A DNA stretch of 64,000 nucleotides from Pseudomonas sp. FP453 (GTDB lineage: Bacteria; Pseudomonadota; Gammaproteobacteria; Pseudomonadales; Pseudomonadaceae): positions 1,488,001 through 1,552,000 of the forward strand of contig NZ_CP117435.1 of assembly GCF_030687495.1 (NCBI RefSeq). The letters run 5' to 3'. The notes under the pieces were generated by a model. It worked only from the letters and a program-made list of their open reading frames with translations, made no database searches and had not been told where the DNA came from. Within the stretch, counting starts at the first letter, position 1; every line of letters begins with the position of its first letter. Shown in pieces: positions 25,044 through 33,717 of this stretch. The position numbers were made by a program, and so were the translations under genes.

Positions 25044-27188
25044 ATGATCAGCACTGAACTCAAAACCACGATCCAGGGCGCCTATTCGCGTTTTCTCGAA
25101 GCCAAGAGCTTGAAACCGCGCTACGGCCAACGCCTGATGATCGCCGAAGTGGCGAAGGTCCTCGGCGATATCGACACCGACGACGAAGGTCGGCGCAGTG
25201 GCGACCCTGCGGTCGTGGCCGTCGAAGCCGGCACCGGTACGGGTAAGACCGTGGCCTACAGCCTGGCGGCGATTCCCACCGCCAAGGCTGCCGGCAAACG
25301 CCTGGTGATCGCCACCGCGACCGTCGCCCTGCAAGAGCAGATCGTCTACAAAGACCTGCCCGACCTGATGCGCAACAGCGGCCTGAACTTCACCTTCGCC
25401 CTGGCCAAGGGCCGTGGCCGCTACCTGTGCCTGTCCAAGCTCGATGTATTGTTGCAGGAAGGCCACGCGCAAACCGCCACAGCCTCGCTGTTCGAAGAAG
25501 AAGGCTTCAAGATCGAGGTGGATGAAGTCAGCCAGAAGCTGTTCACCAGCATGATCGAGAAGCTGGCCGGCAATAAATGGGACGGCGACCGCGACAGCTG
25601 GCCCAATGCCCTGGAAGACGCCGACTGGGCGCGCCTGACCACCGATCACAGCCAATGCACCAACCGTCACTGCCCCAACTTCGGCCAGTGCGCCTTCTAC
25701 AAGGCCCGCGAAGGCATGGGCAAGGTCGATGTGATTGTCACCAACCACGACATGGTGCTGGCCGACCTCGCCCTGGGCGGCGGCGCCGTGCTGCCGGACC
25801 CGCGTGACACCCTGTATGTGTTCGACGAAGGCCACCACCTGCCGGACAAGGCCATCGGCCACTTCGCCCACTACACGCGCCTGCGTTCCACCGCCGACTG
25901 GCTGGAAACCACCGCGAAGAACCTCACCAAGTTGCTGGCCCAGCACCCGCTGCCCGGCGACCTCGGCAAGTTGATCGAGCAAGTGCCGGAGCTGGCGCGG
26001 GAGATCAAGACCCAGCAGCAGTTCATGTTCAGCGCCTGCGAACAGGTCGCCGACTTCAAACCGGGCGAAGACGTGGAAGGCCGCGAGCGGCCGCGTCACC
26101 GCTTTGTTGGTGGGATGATCCCCGAGCACATGCGCGAAATGGGCATCGAGTTGAAGAAGGGCTTTTCCCGCCTGACCGACCTGTTTACACGTCTCACCGA
26201 CCTGCTCAAGGAAGGCATGGACGGCGAGGTCAACATTGGCATAGCCAGCAACCAGGCCGAAGAATGGTACCCGCTGTTCGGCAGCCTGCTGTCCCGCGCC
26301 CAGGGCAACTGGGAGTTGTGGACCGCCTTCACCGTCGAAGACCCGGAAGACAACCCGCCGATGGCGCGCTGGCTGACCCTGTCGGAAAGCGGTGCGTTGT
26401 TTGATATCGAGGTCAACGCCAGCCCCATCCTTGCCGCCGAAATGCTGCGGCGCAACCTGTGGAACGTGGCCTACGGCTGCCTGGTGACCTCCGCCACGCT
26501 GACCGCCCTGGGTACCTTCGACCGTTTCCGCATGCGCGCCGGCCTGCCGAAAAAGGCCGTCACCGCCGTGGTGCCAAGCCCGTTCCATCACGCCGACGCC
26601 GGCGTGCTGCGGGTGCCGGACCTCAAGGCCGACCCCCGGGACGCAGCCGCGCACACCGCCGCGATCATCCGTGACCTGCCGGAACTGGTCGAAGGCTCGC
26701 GTGGCACCCTGGTGCTGTTCTCGTCCCGCAAACAGATGCAGGACGTGTTCGACGGCCTCGACCGCGACTGGCGCAAGCAGGTGTTTATCCAGGGCAACCT
26801 GTCCAAGCAGGAAACCCTGAACAAGCACAAGGCGCGGGTGGATGGCGGTGATTCCAGCGTGCTGTTCGGCCTCGCGAGTTTTGCCGAAGGCGTGGACTTG
26901 CCCGGCGCCTACTGCGAACACGTGGTGATCGCGAAGATCCCGTTCTCGGTGCCGGACGATCCGGTCGAGGCGGCACTGGCCGAGTGGATCGAAGCGCGCG
27001 GCGGCAACCCGTTCATGGAAATCTCGGTGCCGGACGCTTCCTTGAAGCTGGTCCAGGCCTGTGGCCGCTTGCTGCGCACCGAAGAAGACCGGGGCACCAT
27101 CACCTTGCTTGACCGCCGTCTGGTCACCCAGCGCTATGGCAAAGCTATTCTTAATGCTCTGCCACCGTTCCGGCGCGAAATTTCTTAA
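25044..27188 (+). CDS. dinG: ATP-dependent DNA helicase DinG
   Basis: A 714-residue superfamily 2 (XPD/Rad3-like) 5'-3' helicase. Walker A is EAGTGTGKTV with Lys68. The iron-sulfur cluster cysteines are all present at 129 (GRYLC), 205, 210 and 216 (CTNRHCPNFGQC). Motif II is FDEGHHLPD, motif III region LVTSATLTAL, and motif VI QACGRLLRTEEDRG. It unwinds D-loops, R-loops and forked DNA, and helps replication pass transcription units. It is the full family length. I could not identify a convincing LexA box in the short gap before it. Confidence 0.95.
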   Translation: MISTELKTTIQGAYSRFLEAKSLKPRYGQRLMIAEVAKVLGDIDTDDEGRRSGDPAVVAVEAGTGTGKTVAYSLAAIPTAKAAGKRLVIATATVALQEQIVYKDLPDLMRNSGLNFTFALAKGRGRYLCLSKLDVLLQEGHAQTATASLFEEEGFKIEVDEVSQKLFTSMIEKLAGNKWDGDRDSWPNALEDADWARLTTDHSQCTNRHCPNFGQCAFYKAREGMGKVDVIVTNHDMVLADLALGGGAVLPDPRDTLYVFDEGHHLPDKAIGHFAHYTRLRSTADWLETTAKNLTKLLAQHPLPGDLGKLIEQVPELAREIKTQQQFMFSACEQVADFKPGEDVEGRERPRHRFVGGMIPEHMREMGIELKKGFSRLTDLFTRLTDLLKEGMDGEVNIGIASNQAEEWYPLFGSLLSRAQGNWELWTAFTVEDPEDNPPMARWLTLSESGALFDIEVNASPILAAEMLRRNLWNVAYGCLVTSATLTALGTFDRFRMRAGLPKKAVTAVVPSPFHHADAGVLRVPDLKADPRDAAAHTAAIIRDLPELVEGSRGTLVLFSSRKQMQDVFDGLDRDWRKQVFIQGNLSKQETLNKHKARVDGGDSSVLFGLASFAEGVDLPGAYCEHVVIAKIPFSVPDDPVEAALAEWIEARGGNPFMEISVPDASLKLVQACGRLLRTEEDRGTITLLDRRLVTQRYGKAILNALPPFRREIS

Positions 27189-27277
27189 GCCACCGTGGGC
27201 GGTTTCGCCCACTTCGTGGTCTATCTCACTGTATTTCATCAGGCCATTCATCGGCCGTCTGGGAGAACCTTGTCTGT

Positions 27278-29563
27278 ATGATTCGCACGCTGCCCGCTCT
27301 ATTTGCCCTACTGTTCGCCGCGCCCTTGCTGGCCGCGCCTGCCGGGCAACAGACCCTGTTCAACTTCGTCCGGCCGGCCGATGTGGTCAAGGTGGCGACC
27401 CAGGACGCCAGCCTGCCGCAATACAACGCCGAACAAACCCCGGAAGGCGAAGTGCTGCGCCGCATCACCTTCAACCCGGCCGCTGAGCCGAGCCTGGTGC
27501 TCAGCCCGCAGACCGGTGCCTGGGACTGGTCGCAGTCCAGCGCCATGAGCCTGCGCATCCAGAGTGCCATGGACTGGGCGCTGACCCTCTACGTCACGGT
27601 GCAGAGCGCCGACGGCAAGACCTTGCGCAGCCGCATCGACCTGCCGGCCGGCCCGGCCCAGACCTTGCTGGTGCCGCTGCAAGCCAACTCGCCGCTGAGC
27701 CAGGGCATGAAGGCCGGCCCGCCGATGCCGATCACCGTGGACGGCCAGCGCGTGTTGCTGGCCGGCAGCTTTGGCGAGATCGACCGTAGCCAGGTGGTGT
27801 CGGTGACCTTGTCGATGCAAAAGCCCAATGCTGCGCAAAGCATCCTGCTGGAACGCTTTGGCGTGCAGGACAGCGAGCCGGTGATCAAGGCCGCGTACAG
27901 CGAGCTGGTGGATGCCTACGGCCAATCCACCCGCGCGCGTTGGCCGGAAAAGGTCAGTAGCGACGAACAACTCAAGGCCGCGGCCGCCAAGGAACAGCAA
28001 CAGCTGCAAGGTTGGCTGGCCACGCGGGATAAATCCGCCCTGGACAAGTTTGGTGGCTGGAACAAGGGCCCAGCGTTCGACGCCAGCGGTTTTTTTCGCA
28101 CCGAGAAACGTGACGGCCGTTGGTACCTGGTGACACCAGAAGGCCATCCGTTTTACTCCCTGGGCGTCAACACCGTCGCCCCGGATAACAGCCAGACCTA
28201 CGTCTCCGGCCGTGAATGGATGTTCGCGGCGCTGCCCAAGGCCGGTGAACCCTTCGACCGGTACTACGGCAGCGGCGATAACCGCACCGGCAACGGCGCC
28301 GGCGAAGGGCGCAGCTTTGGCGCCGGGCGTTGGTACGACTTCTACGGCGCCAACCTGCAACGCACCTACGGTGGCGAGGGCTTTGACCAGAAACGTTGGG
28401 CCACCCACACCCTCGACCGCCTGCAGGCCTGGGGTTTCAACACTTTGGGCAACTGGAGCGACGAAGACCTGGCCCGCGCCGACCGCGTGCCCTACACCTT
28501 GCCGCTGTCGATTGTCGGCGACTACGCCAGCATCAGCACCGGCACCGACTGGTGGGGCGGCATGCCCGATCCGTTTGACCCGCGCTTCGCCATGGCCACC
28601 GAACGTGCCGTGGCCATCGCCGCCCGTGATCACCGGGATGACCCGTGGTTGATCGGCTTCTTTGCCGACAACGAACTGGCCTGGGCCGGCCCCGGCGATG
28701 ATGCGAAGTCCCGTTACGCCCTGGCCTACGGCACCTTGCGCATGACCACCGACGTGCCGGCCAAGCGCGCGTTCCTCAAGCAATTGCGCGACAAGTACCG
28801 CAACGAGGAAGGCCTGTCGAAAGCCTGGGGCATCCATTTGGCGGGCTGGGAGCTGATGGAAGACCCGGGTTTCGAGCCGCCGATGCCAAGTGCCGAGCAC
28901 CCGGAAATCGAGGCCGACTTCAAGTATTTCCAGAAGACCTTTGCTGACGCCTACTTCAAGACCATCTCCGACTCGCTGAAATGGCACGCGCCCAACCAGT
29001 TGCTGCTGGGCGGCCGTTACGCGGTGAGCACCCCGGAAGCGGTGGCGGCCTGCGCGCAGTATTGCGATGTGCTGAGTTTCAACATGTACACGCTCAAGCC
29101 CCAGGACGGTTATGACTTCGCGGCCTTGCACGCGCTGGACAAGCCGGTGCTGATCACCGAATTCAACTTTGGCTCCACGGATCGTGGCCCGTTCTGGGGT
29201 GGTGTGACGCCAGTGGCCAGGGAAGAGGAGCGCGGCACGGCGTACGCCAACTTCCTCAAACAGGCCATGGCCGAGCCGTCGATTGTCGGCGTGCATTGGT
29301 TCCAGTACCTGGACCAGCCGGTGACCGGCCGCCTGTTGGACGCCGAGAACGGCCATTTCGGCTTGGTCGGCATCACCGATGTGCCGTTCCAGGGCTTTGT
29401 CGAGACTGTGCGCAAGAGCAACCTGGCGGCCGTCGATCAGTTGGGCAAGGAGGCGGAAAAAGCCAAGGCGGCCAGCGCGGTCCGTGAACATCAAAGTGGT
29501 AATGGCGCAAGCGCTGGCAAAGCCGCCGGGCATGCGGGCGGGCACGCGGGAAATGGTCACTGA
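27278..29563 (+). CDS. Secreted glycoside hydrolase, beta-agarase/GH50-like
   Basis: A 761-residue exported enzyme with a signal peptide (LPALFALLFAAPLLAAPAG). A beta-sandwich-like region (about 25-210) precedes a TIM barrel (about 270-700). The clan GH-A catalytic pair is visible: acid/base Glu466 in GFFADNELAW and nucleophile Glu628 in LITEFNFGS. The stretch GRWYLVTPEGHPFYSLGVN is characteristic of GH50/GH42-like agarase relatives. The tail is Gly/His-rich (GHAGGHAGNGH). True agar cleavage in a soil or plant bacterium is doubtful; a beta-galactan or exopolysaccharide substrate is more likely. It stands alone after dinG, without transport genes. Confidence 0.8.
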   Translation: MIRTLPALFALLFAAPLLAAPAGQQTLFNFVRPADVVKVATQDASLPQYNAEQTPEGEVLRRITFNPAAEPSLVLSPQTGAWDWSQSSAMSLRIQSAMDWALTLYVTVQSADGKTLRSRIDLPAGPAQTLLVPLQANSPLSQGMKAGPPMPITVDGQRVLLAGSFGEIDRSQVVSVTLSMQKPNAAQSILLERFGVQDSEPVIKAAYSELVDAYGQSTRARWPEKVSSDEQLKAAAAKEQQQLQGWLATRDKSALDKFGGWNKGPAFDASGFFRTEKRDGRWYLVTPEGHPFYSLGVNTVAPDNSQTYVSGREWMFAALPKAGEPFDRYYGSGDNRTGNGAGEGRSFGAGRWYDFYGANLQRTYGGEGFDQKRWATHTLDRLQAWGFNTLGNWSDEDLARADRVPYTLPLSIVGDYASISTGTDWWGGMPDPFDPRFAMATERAVAIAARDHRDDPWLIGFFADNELAWAGPGDDAKSRYALAYGTLRMTTDVPAKRAFLKQLRDKYRNEEGLSKAWGIHLAGWELMEDPGFEPPMPSAEHPEIEADFKYFQKTFADAYFKTISDSLKWHAPNQLLLGGRYAVSTPEAVAACAQYCDVLSFNMYTLKPQDGYDFAALHALDKPVLITEFNFGSTDRGPFWGGVTPVAREEERGTAYANFLKQAMAEPSIVGVHWFQYLDQPVTGRLLDAENGHFGLVGITDVPFQGFVETVRKSNLAAVDQLGKEAEKAKAASAVREHQSGNGASAGKAAGHAGGHAGNGH

Positions 29564-29645
29564 TTGCGCGTTGACGGGTTCACAAAGCCTGCAATGACTG
29601 GAACAATGTCGGCCACTTTTTACGGCGTTTTCCGAGGGGGCTTAG

Positions 29646-30791
29646 GTGCAGATTCAGGGTCATTACGAGCTCCAGTTCGAAGCGGTACGTGAAGCTTTCG
29701 CCGCCTTGTTCGATGACCCTCAGGAGCGTGGCGCCGGGCTGTGTATCCAGGTCGGCGGTGAAACCGTGGTTGACCTGTGGGCCGGCACCGCCGACAAGGA
29801 CGGTGCCGAGGCCTGGCACAGCGACACTATCGTCAACCTGTTCTCCTGCACCAAGACCTTCACCGCCGTCACGGCCCTGCAACTGGTCGCCGAGGGCAAG
29901 CTGAAGCTGGACGCCCCCGTGGCCGATTACTGGCCGGAATTTGCGGCGGCAGGCAAAGAAGCCATCACCCTGCGCCAGTTGCTCTGCCATCAGGCGGGCT
30001 TGCCGGCAATCCGCCAGATGCTGCCCACCGAAGCCCTGTATGACTGGCAATTGATGGTCGACACCCTGGCGGCCGAGGCCCCGTGGTGGACGCCGGGCCA
30101 GGGCCATGGCTACGAGGCGATCACCTACGGCTGGCTGGTCGGTGAATTGCTGCGCCGTGCCGACGGGCGCGGCCCTGGGGAGTCCATCGTGGCGCGGGTG
30201 GCACGCCCGTTAGGGTTGGACTTCCATGTCGGCCTGGCGGATGCCGAGTTTTATCGTGTTGCCCATATAGCGCGCAGCAAAGGCAATATGGGCGATGAAG
30301 CCGCGCAACGCTTACTGCAAGTAATGATGCGCGAGCCGAATGCGATGACGACGCGGGCATTTGCCAATCCACCGTCTATTCTGACCAGCACTAATAAACC
30401 CGAATGGCGACGCATGCAGCAACCCGCCGCCAATGGCCACGGTAATGCACGCAGCCTGGCGGGTTTTTATAGTGGTTTGCTGGACGGTAGTTTGCTGGAA
30501 AGCGACATGCTGGAAGAGTTGACCCGCGAACACAGTATCGGGGCGGATAAAACATTACTGACACAAACCCGTTTCGGCCTGGGTTGCATGTTGGATCAAC
30601 CACACCTGCCCAATGCCACCTTCGGCCTTGGCCCGCGTGCTTTCGGGCATCCGGGGGCGGGCGGTTCGGTGGGGTTTGCCGACCCTGAGCATGATGTAGC
30701 GTTTGGTTTCGTGACTAATACATTGGGGCCTTATGTACTTATGGACCCGCGTGCACAGAAGTTGGTCAGAATATTGGCCGGTTGTCTGTAA
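29646..30791 (+). CDS. Beta-lactamase-fold serine hydrolase (EstB-like esterase)
   Basis: A 381-residue class C beta-lactamase/esterase family VIII protein. The start is GTG with GAGGGG 7 nt before it. The SxxK nucleophile motif is SCTKTFTAV (Ser67, Lys70); the YxN-like Tyr is in YEAITYGWLVGEL (about residue 160), and GHPGAGGSVGFADPE near the end takes the place of the KTG box. No signal peptide, so it is cytoplasmic, like EstB-type esterases that do not confer beta-lactam resistance. Substrate unknown. Confidence 0.88.
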   Translation: MQIQGHYELQFEAVREAFAALFDDPQERGAGLCIQVGGETVVDLWAGTADKDGAEAWHSDTIVNLFSCTKTFTAVTALQLVAEGKLKLDAPVADYWPEFAAAGKEAITLRQLLCHQAGLPAIRQMLPTEALYDWQLMVDTLAAEAPWWTPGQGHGYEAITYGWLVGELLRRADGRGPGESIVARVARPLGLDFHVGLADAEFYRVAHIARSKGNMGDEAAQRLLQVMMREPNAMTTRAFANPPSILTSTNKPEWRRMQQPAANGHGNARSLAGFYSGLLDGSLLESDMLEELTREHSIGADKTLLTQTRFGLGCMLDQPHLPNATFGLGPRAFGHPGAGGSVGFADPEHDVAFGFVTNTLGPYVLMDPRAQKLVRILAGCL

Positions 30792-30934
30792 ACCCCTTGC
30801 TGTTTCACGTTTTTTTGTTACAAAGGCAACTATAAGAAGAGGCTGAAGGAAAAGTTGTAACTTTATTCTTATCCTGGCGTCTGTTTAACGGGTCATCCAG
30901 ACCCCTGGCATTTTTCTCATTTTGTGGATATCTC

Positions 30935-31975
30935 ATGTTATCGAACAAGTCCTTGGCACTGGCGCTTTGCCTCACTATTACTGGCTGCGCACAAACCCCA
31001 CAAAATGATGCCGATGGCGGACATTGGTGGTCATTTGGGTCATTTGGGTCTGATAAAACCGCCGCCAAGGATGCCGCGACTCAGGTTGCCGCCAAGCCGG
31101 ATGCCAAAGTCGCCGCCGATGCCAAGGCTGCCGACCTGAAAGCCGATCTCAAGGCTGCTACCCCTGCACCTGCCGCCGCGCCGGCTGTCGCCAAGACCGA
31201 CAGCGAAACCCACTGGTGGTGGCCGTTCGAAAGCAAACCAAAGCCATTGGCCAAGGTCGATGTCACCAACATCCCTATGCCAGACCCAAAAATAACCCAA
31301 GCCTGGCTGGACGACTATGAGCCGCGCCTGCGCGCTGCCATCAAGGACAGCAACCTGCAACTGGAACGCCGTGACAACGTACTGGTCGTGATCGCCCCGG
31401 TAGACGGCTCCTACAACCCGAAACGCCCGGCGATGCTGCTGCCGGTCACCCTGGGCCCGTTCACTCGCGTGGCCAAGGCCGTTGAAGCCGACCCGAAGAC
31501 CGCCGTGCTGGTCCTGGGCCACGTCGATGCCACCGGTACCGCACCGGCGAGCCAGGTGTTGAGCAAGGAGCGTGCACAGTCGATCGCCTCGATCTTCAGC
31601 CTCAGCGGCTTGAAGCAGGATCGCCTGATGCTGCGTGGCATGGGCGACCTTATGCCACGTGCCGCCAACGACAGCACCCAGGGCCGTGCGCTGAACCGTC
31701 GCATGGAAATTATGTTCACTCAGCGTACAACTATGTTGGCCTTGCTGAGCAAGTACAACTCGGGCAAGACCCCGCCTGTGGCTGAAATGGTCGCCGTGCA
31801 GGACGTTCCTGCACCCGCACCGGCTGTAAAAGCCCCGGCGAAAAAAGCGCCTGCCGCCAAAAAAGCCGCTGCCAAGCCAGCTGCCAAGAAAGCCCCGGCC
31901 AAGCCGGCTGCGAAAAAAGCGGCTCCGGCCAAGGCCAAGGCTGCTGCACCGGCTAACGACCAGGCAAAAAACTGA
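30935..31975 (+). CDS. OmpA-family lipoprotein with histone H1-like Lys/Ala/Pro tail
   Basis: A 346-residue protein. The lipobox LTITGCAQ puts the lipid on Cys18. Residues about 35-90 are an Ala/Lys/Asp low-complexity linker, flanked by two similar aromatic patches (HWWSFGSF and HWWWPF). The OmpA-like peptidoglycan domain spans about 150-270 (VLVLGHVDATGTAPASQVLSKERA, NRRMEIMF). The last 60 residues are KAPAKKAP/KPAAKKA units resembling AlgP or histone H1 tails. A basic tail after a periplasmic OmpA domain is odd; it may bind anionic polymers such as LPS or teichoic-like polysaccharide. It is 27 bp before pdxH. Confidence 0.82.
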   Translation: MLSNKSLALALCLTITGCAQTPQNDADGGHWWSFGSFGSDKTAAKDAATQVAAKPDAKVAADAKAADLKADLKAATPAPAAAPAVAKTDSETHWWWPFESKPKPLAKVDVTNIPMPDPKITQAWLDDYEPRLRAAIKDSNLQLERRDNVLVVIAPVDGSYNPKRPAMLLPVTLGPFTRVAKAVEADPKTAVLVLGHVDATGTAPASQVLSKERAQSIASIFSLSGLKQDRLMLRGMGDLMPRAANDSTQGRALNRRMEIMFTQRTTMLALLSKYNSGKTPPVAEMVAVQDVPAPAPAVKAPAKKAPAAKKAAAKPAAKKAPAKPAAKKAAPAKAKAAAPANDQAKN

Positions 31976-32002
31976 CCTGTTGAAGTAGAAGGATAAAGCC
32001 GC

Positions 32003-32650
32003 ATGACCCAGGCACTGGCCGATATGCGCCGTGACTACACCCGGGACGGTTTGAGCGAGGCCCAGGCCCCGGCCGAGCCGTTTGCGTTGTTCCACCAGTG
32101 GTTTGCCGATGCGGTGAAAACCGAGCAGCCACCGGTGGAAGCCAATGCCATGACCCTGGCCACGGTTGACCAGGAGGGGCGCCCACACTGTCGCATCCTG
32201 CTGCTCAAGGGCCTGGATGCGCAGGGCTTTACCTTCTTCACCAACTATCAGAGCGCCAAGGGCGAACAGCTTGCCGTGCGGCCGTTTGCGGCCATGACGT
32301 TCTTCTGGCCGACCCTGGAGCGCCAGGTGCGGATCGAGGGGCGGGTGGTCAAGGTGTCGCCTGAGGAGTCGGATGCTTATTACCAGGTCCGTCCGTTGGG
32401 GAGCCGCTTGGGGGCTTGGGCTTCGCCGCAGAGCAAGGTCATTCGTGACCGTGAAGAACTGCACGACTTGCTCAAGGCCACCGAGCAGCGTTTCAGCGAT
32501 ACCCAACCCGACTGCCCCGAGCACTGGGGTGGTTATCGCTTACTGCCCGAGCGCATCGAGTTCTGGCAAGGCCGCGCCAGCCGCCTGCATGATCGCCTGA
32601 ACTACCGCCTGCAAGGGGCCGACTGGACCCGCGAGCGCCTGGCGCCCTGA
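32003..32650 (+). CDS. pdxH: Pyridoxine/pyridoxamine 5'-phosphate oxidase
   Basis: A 215-residue FMN enzyme making pyridoxal 5'-phosphate, the last step of the salvage and DXP-dependent vitamin B6 pathways. Family motifs are intact: [14 protein letters not shown] [44 protein letters not shown], and the C-terminal active-site stretch [16 protein letters not shown]. Length matches E. coli PdxH. It follows the OmpA-like gene closely. Confidence 0.96.
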   Translation: MTQALADMRRDYTRDGLSEAQAPAEPFALFHQWFADAVKTEQPPVEANAMTLATVDQEGRPHCRILLLKGLDAQGFTFFTNYQSAKGEQLAVRPFAAMTFFWPTLERQVRIEGRVVKVSPEESDAYYQVRPLGSRLGAWASPQSKVIRDREELHDLLKATEQRFSDTQPDCPEHWGGYRLLPERIEFWQGRASRLHDRLNYRLQGADWTRERLAP

Positions 32651-32690
32651 GCGCCACCTTTCGTCATCCCGCCTGAATGTTTTCCGCTGC

Positions 32691-32719
32691 GCCGACGTCT
32701 CTATGGTAGAGACGTCGGC
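32691..32719. repeat. Perfect 13-bp inverted repeat after pdxH
   Basis: GCCGACGTCTCTA and TAGAGACGTCGGC pair around the loop TGG. It begins 41 bp after the pdxH stop. There is no T-run on either side, so it may be a factor-dependent end, an RNA-stability element or a protein site. The rest of the 32651-32914 gap shows no convincing gene. Confidence 0.75.
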
Positions 32720-32914
32720 CGCGTGCGGCTGCGCGACTACAATGATGAAACAGTCGTGACATCACTTGGCACAAGAGCTGGGCTACCGTTGGTCGAGTTT
32801 TGTGGTGCTAGCAGTCTGTACTCAGGCTGAATGAAAGCTATTTTCTGCGGTGCTTGCCGTGACAGGCGCCAAGCCGCAGCGTCTAATGATCACCTGTCCT
32901 TTGGAGTTGATGCT

Positions 32915-33379
32915 ATGCGTAAGTCCGTTTTACTAGTTGCCTGCTTCACCACTCTGTCACTTCTGCTGGGTGGCTGTGCTTCGAGTCTGACCGGCGACTC
33001 GTACTCCCGTGACGAAGCGCGTCGTGTACAGAGCGTGCGCATGGGCACCATCGAATCCCTGCGCCCGGTGAAAATCGAAGGCACCAAGACCCCAATCGGC
33101 GGCGCTGCTGGCGCAGTCATCGGCGGCGTTGGCGGCAGCGCCATCGGCGGCGGCCGTGGCAGCATCGTGACCGCAGTGATCGGCGCCGTCGCCGGTGGCC
33201 TGCTGGGCTCGGCCACCGAAGAAGGCCTGACCCGCACCCAAGGCGTGGAAATCACCGTGCGCGAAGACGACGGCAGCATGCGTGCCTACGTGCAGGCCGT
33301 GCAGGAGAATGAAATCTTCCGCATTGGTGACCGTGTGCGCATCATGACCGTTGATGGGACTAGCCGGGTTACTCGCTAA
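32915..33379 (+). CDS. Glycine-zipper outer-membrane lipoprotein, SlyB-like
   Basis: A 154-residue lipoprotein of the 17-kDa antigen/SlyB family. The start at MRKSVLLVACFTTLSLLLGGCAS gives a lipobox with Cys at about 21 and has TTGGAG 8 nt before it. The central part is a glycine zipper (GGAAGAVIGGVGGSAIGGGRG then VTAVIGAVAGGLLGS) forming two membrane-inserting helices; the C-terminal part is a small beta domain (GVEITVREDDGS, FRIGDRVRIM). Such proteins stabilise the outer membrane under stress. A strong terminator follows. Confidence 0.92.
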   Translation: MRKSVLLVACFTTLSLLLGGCASSLTGDSYSRDEARRVQSVRMGTIESLRPVKIEGTKTPIGGAAGAVIGGVGGSAIGGGRGSIVTAVIGAVAGGLLGSATEEGLTRTQGVEITVREDDGSMRAYVQAVQENEIFRIGDRVRIMTVDGTSRVTR

Positions 33380-33400
33380 GCGCTAGACAGTCGGCAAATA

Positions 33401-33435
33401 AAAACCCCAACCGGGTGACCGGTTGGGGTTTTTTG
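33401..33435 (+). terminator. Rho-independent terminator after the SlyB-like gene
   Basis: AACCCCAACCGG pairs with CCGGTTGGGGTT around GTGA, followed by TTTTG. The A-run on the left also allows function in reverse. Confidence 0.92.
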
Positions 33436-33553
33436 TTGCAAGCCCAGTTAGTGGCTGGGCTTGCGGCTTCAAAGATGCATCGACCTGCATCCAAAGGCCC
33501 ACATGTTCCGGTAAGTGCGCTGGAGGTAAGGCCCAACTCACGGAGGGCCGAGT

Positions 33554-33652
33554 ATGTCTAAGTTTGCACGACGTACGTGGAACCTCGTAGTGAACTGCCT
33601 GCGTGCATATCACGTATGGAAGTTCCTGCGGGACAGCTTCGATGACCGCTAA
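33554..33652 (+). CDS. Small ORF of 32 codons with strong RBS and its own terminator
   Basis: ATG with GGAGGG 6-7 nt upstream, then 32 codons to TAA. The peptide begins MSKFARRTWNLVVNCLRAYH and ends in WKFLRDSFDDR. It is basic in the middle, with amphipathic character and three aromatic anchors (two Trp, one Tyr), and no signal peptide. A hairpin (CAAGCCCAG/CTGGGCTTG, 33440-33464) lies upstream between the preceding terminator and the ORF, and a good terminator follows. That layout indicates a separate transcript. I do not recognise the family; it may also be an sRNA that encodes a peptide. Confidence 0.6.
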   Translation: MSKFARRTWNLVVNCLRAYHVWKFLRDSFDDR

Positions 33653-33667
33653 GGTCTGAGAAGTGGG

Positions 33668-33698
33668 GCCGTCTCGGTTTAGACCGAGGCGGCTTTTT
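33668..33698 (+). terminator. Rho-independent terminator after the small ORF
   Basis: GCCGTCTCGGT and ACCGAGGCGGC pair (one G-T) around TTAG, followed by TTTTT and another T-run. It also separates the small transcript from the convergent nhaA gene. Confidence 0.9.
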
Positions 33699-33717
33699 GG
33701 TTTTTGGGGTAGTCAGT

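Noticed and set aside
25038..27251. 737-codon open frame on the minus strand
   Set aside because: Antisense of dinG, which has all motifs and FeS cysteines on the plus strand.
27308..29560. 750-codon open frame on the minus strand
   Set aside because: Antisense shadow of the glycoside hydrolase gene, with no RBS and no recognisable domain.
29646..30791. Beta-lactamase as antibiotic resistance gene
   Set aside because: No signal peptide and no KTG box; the SxxK and context fit a family VIII-type esterase.
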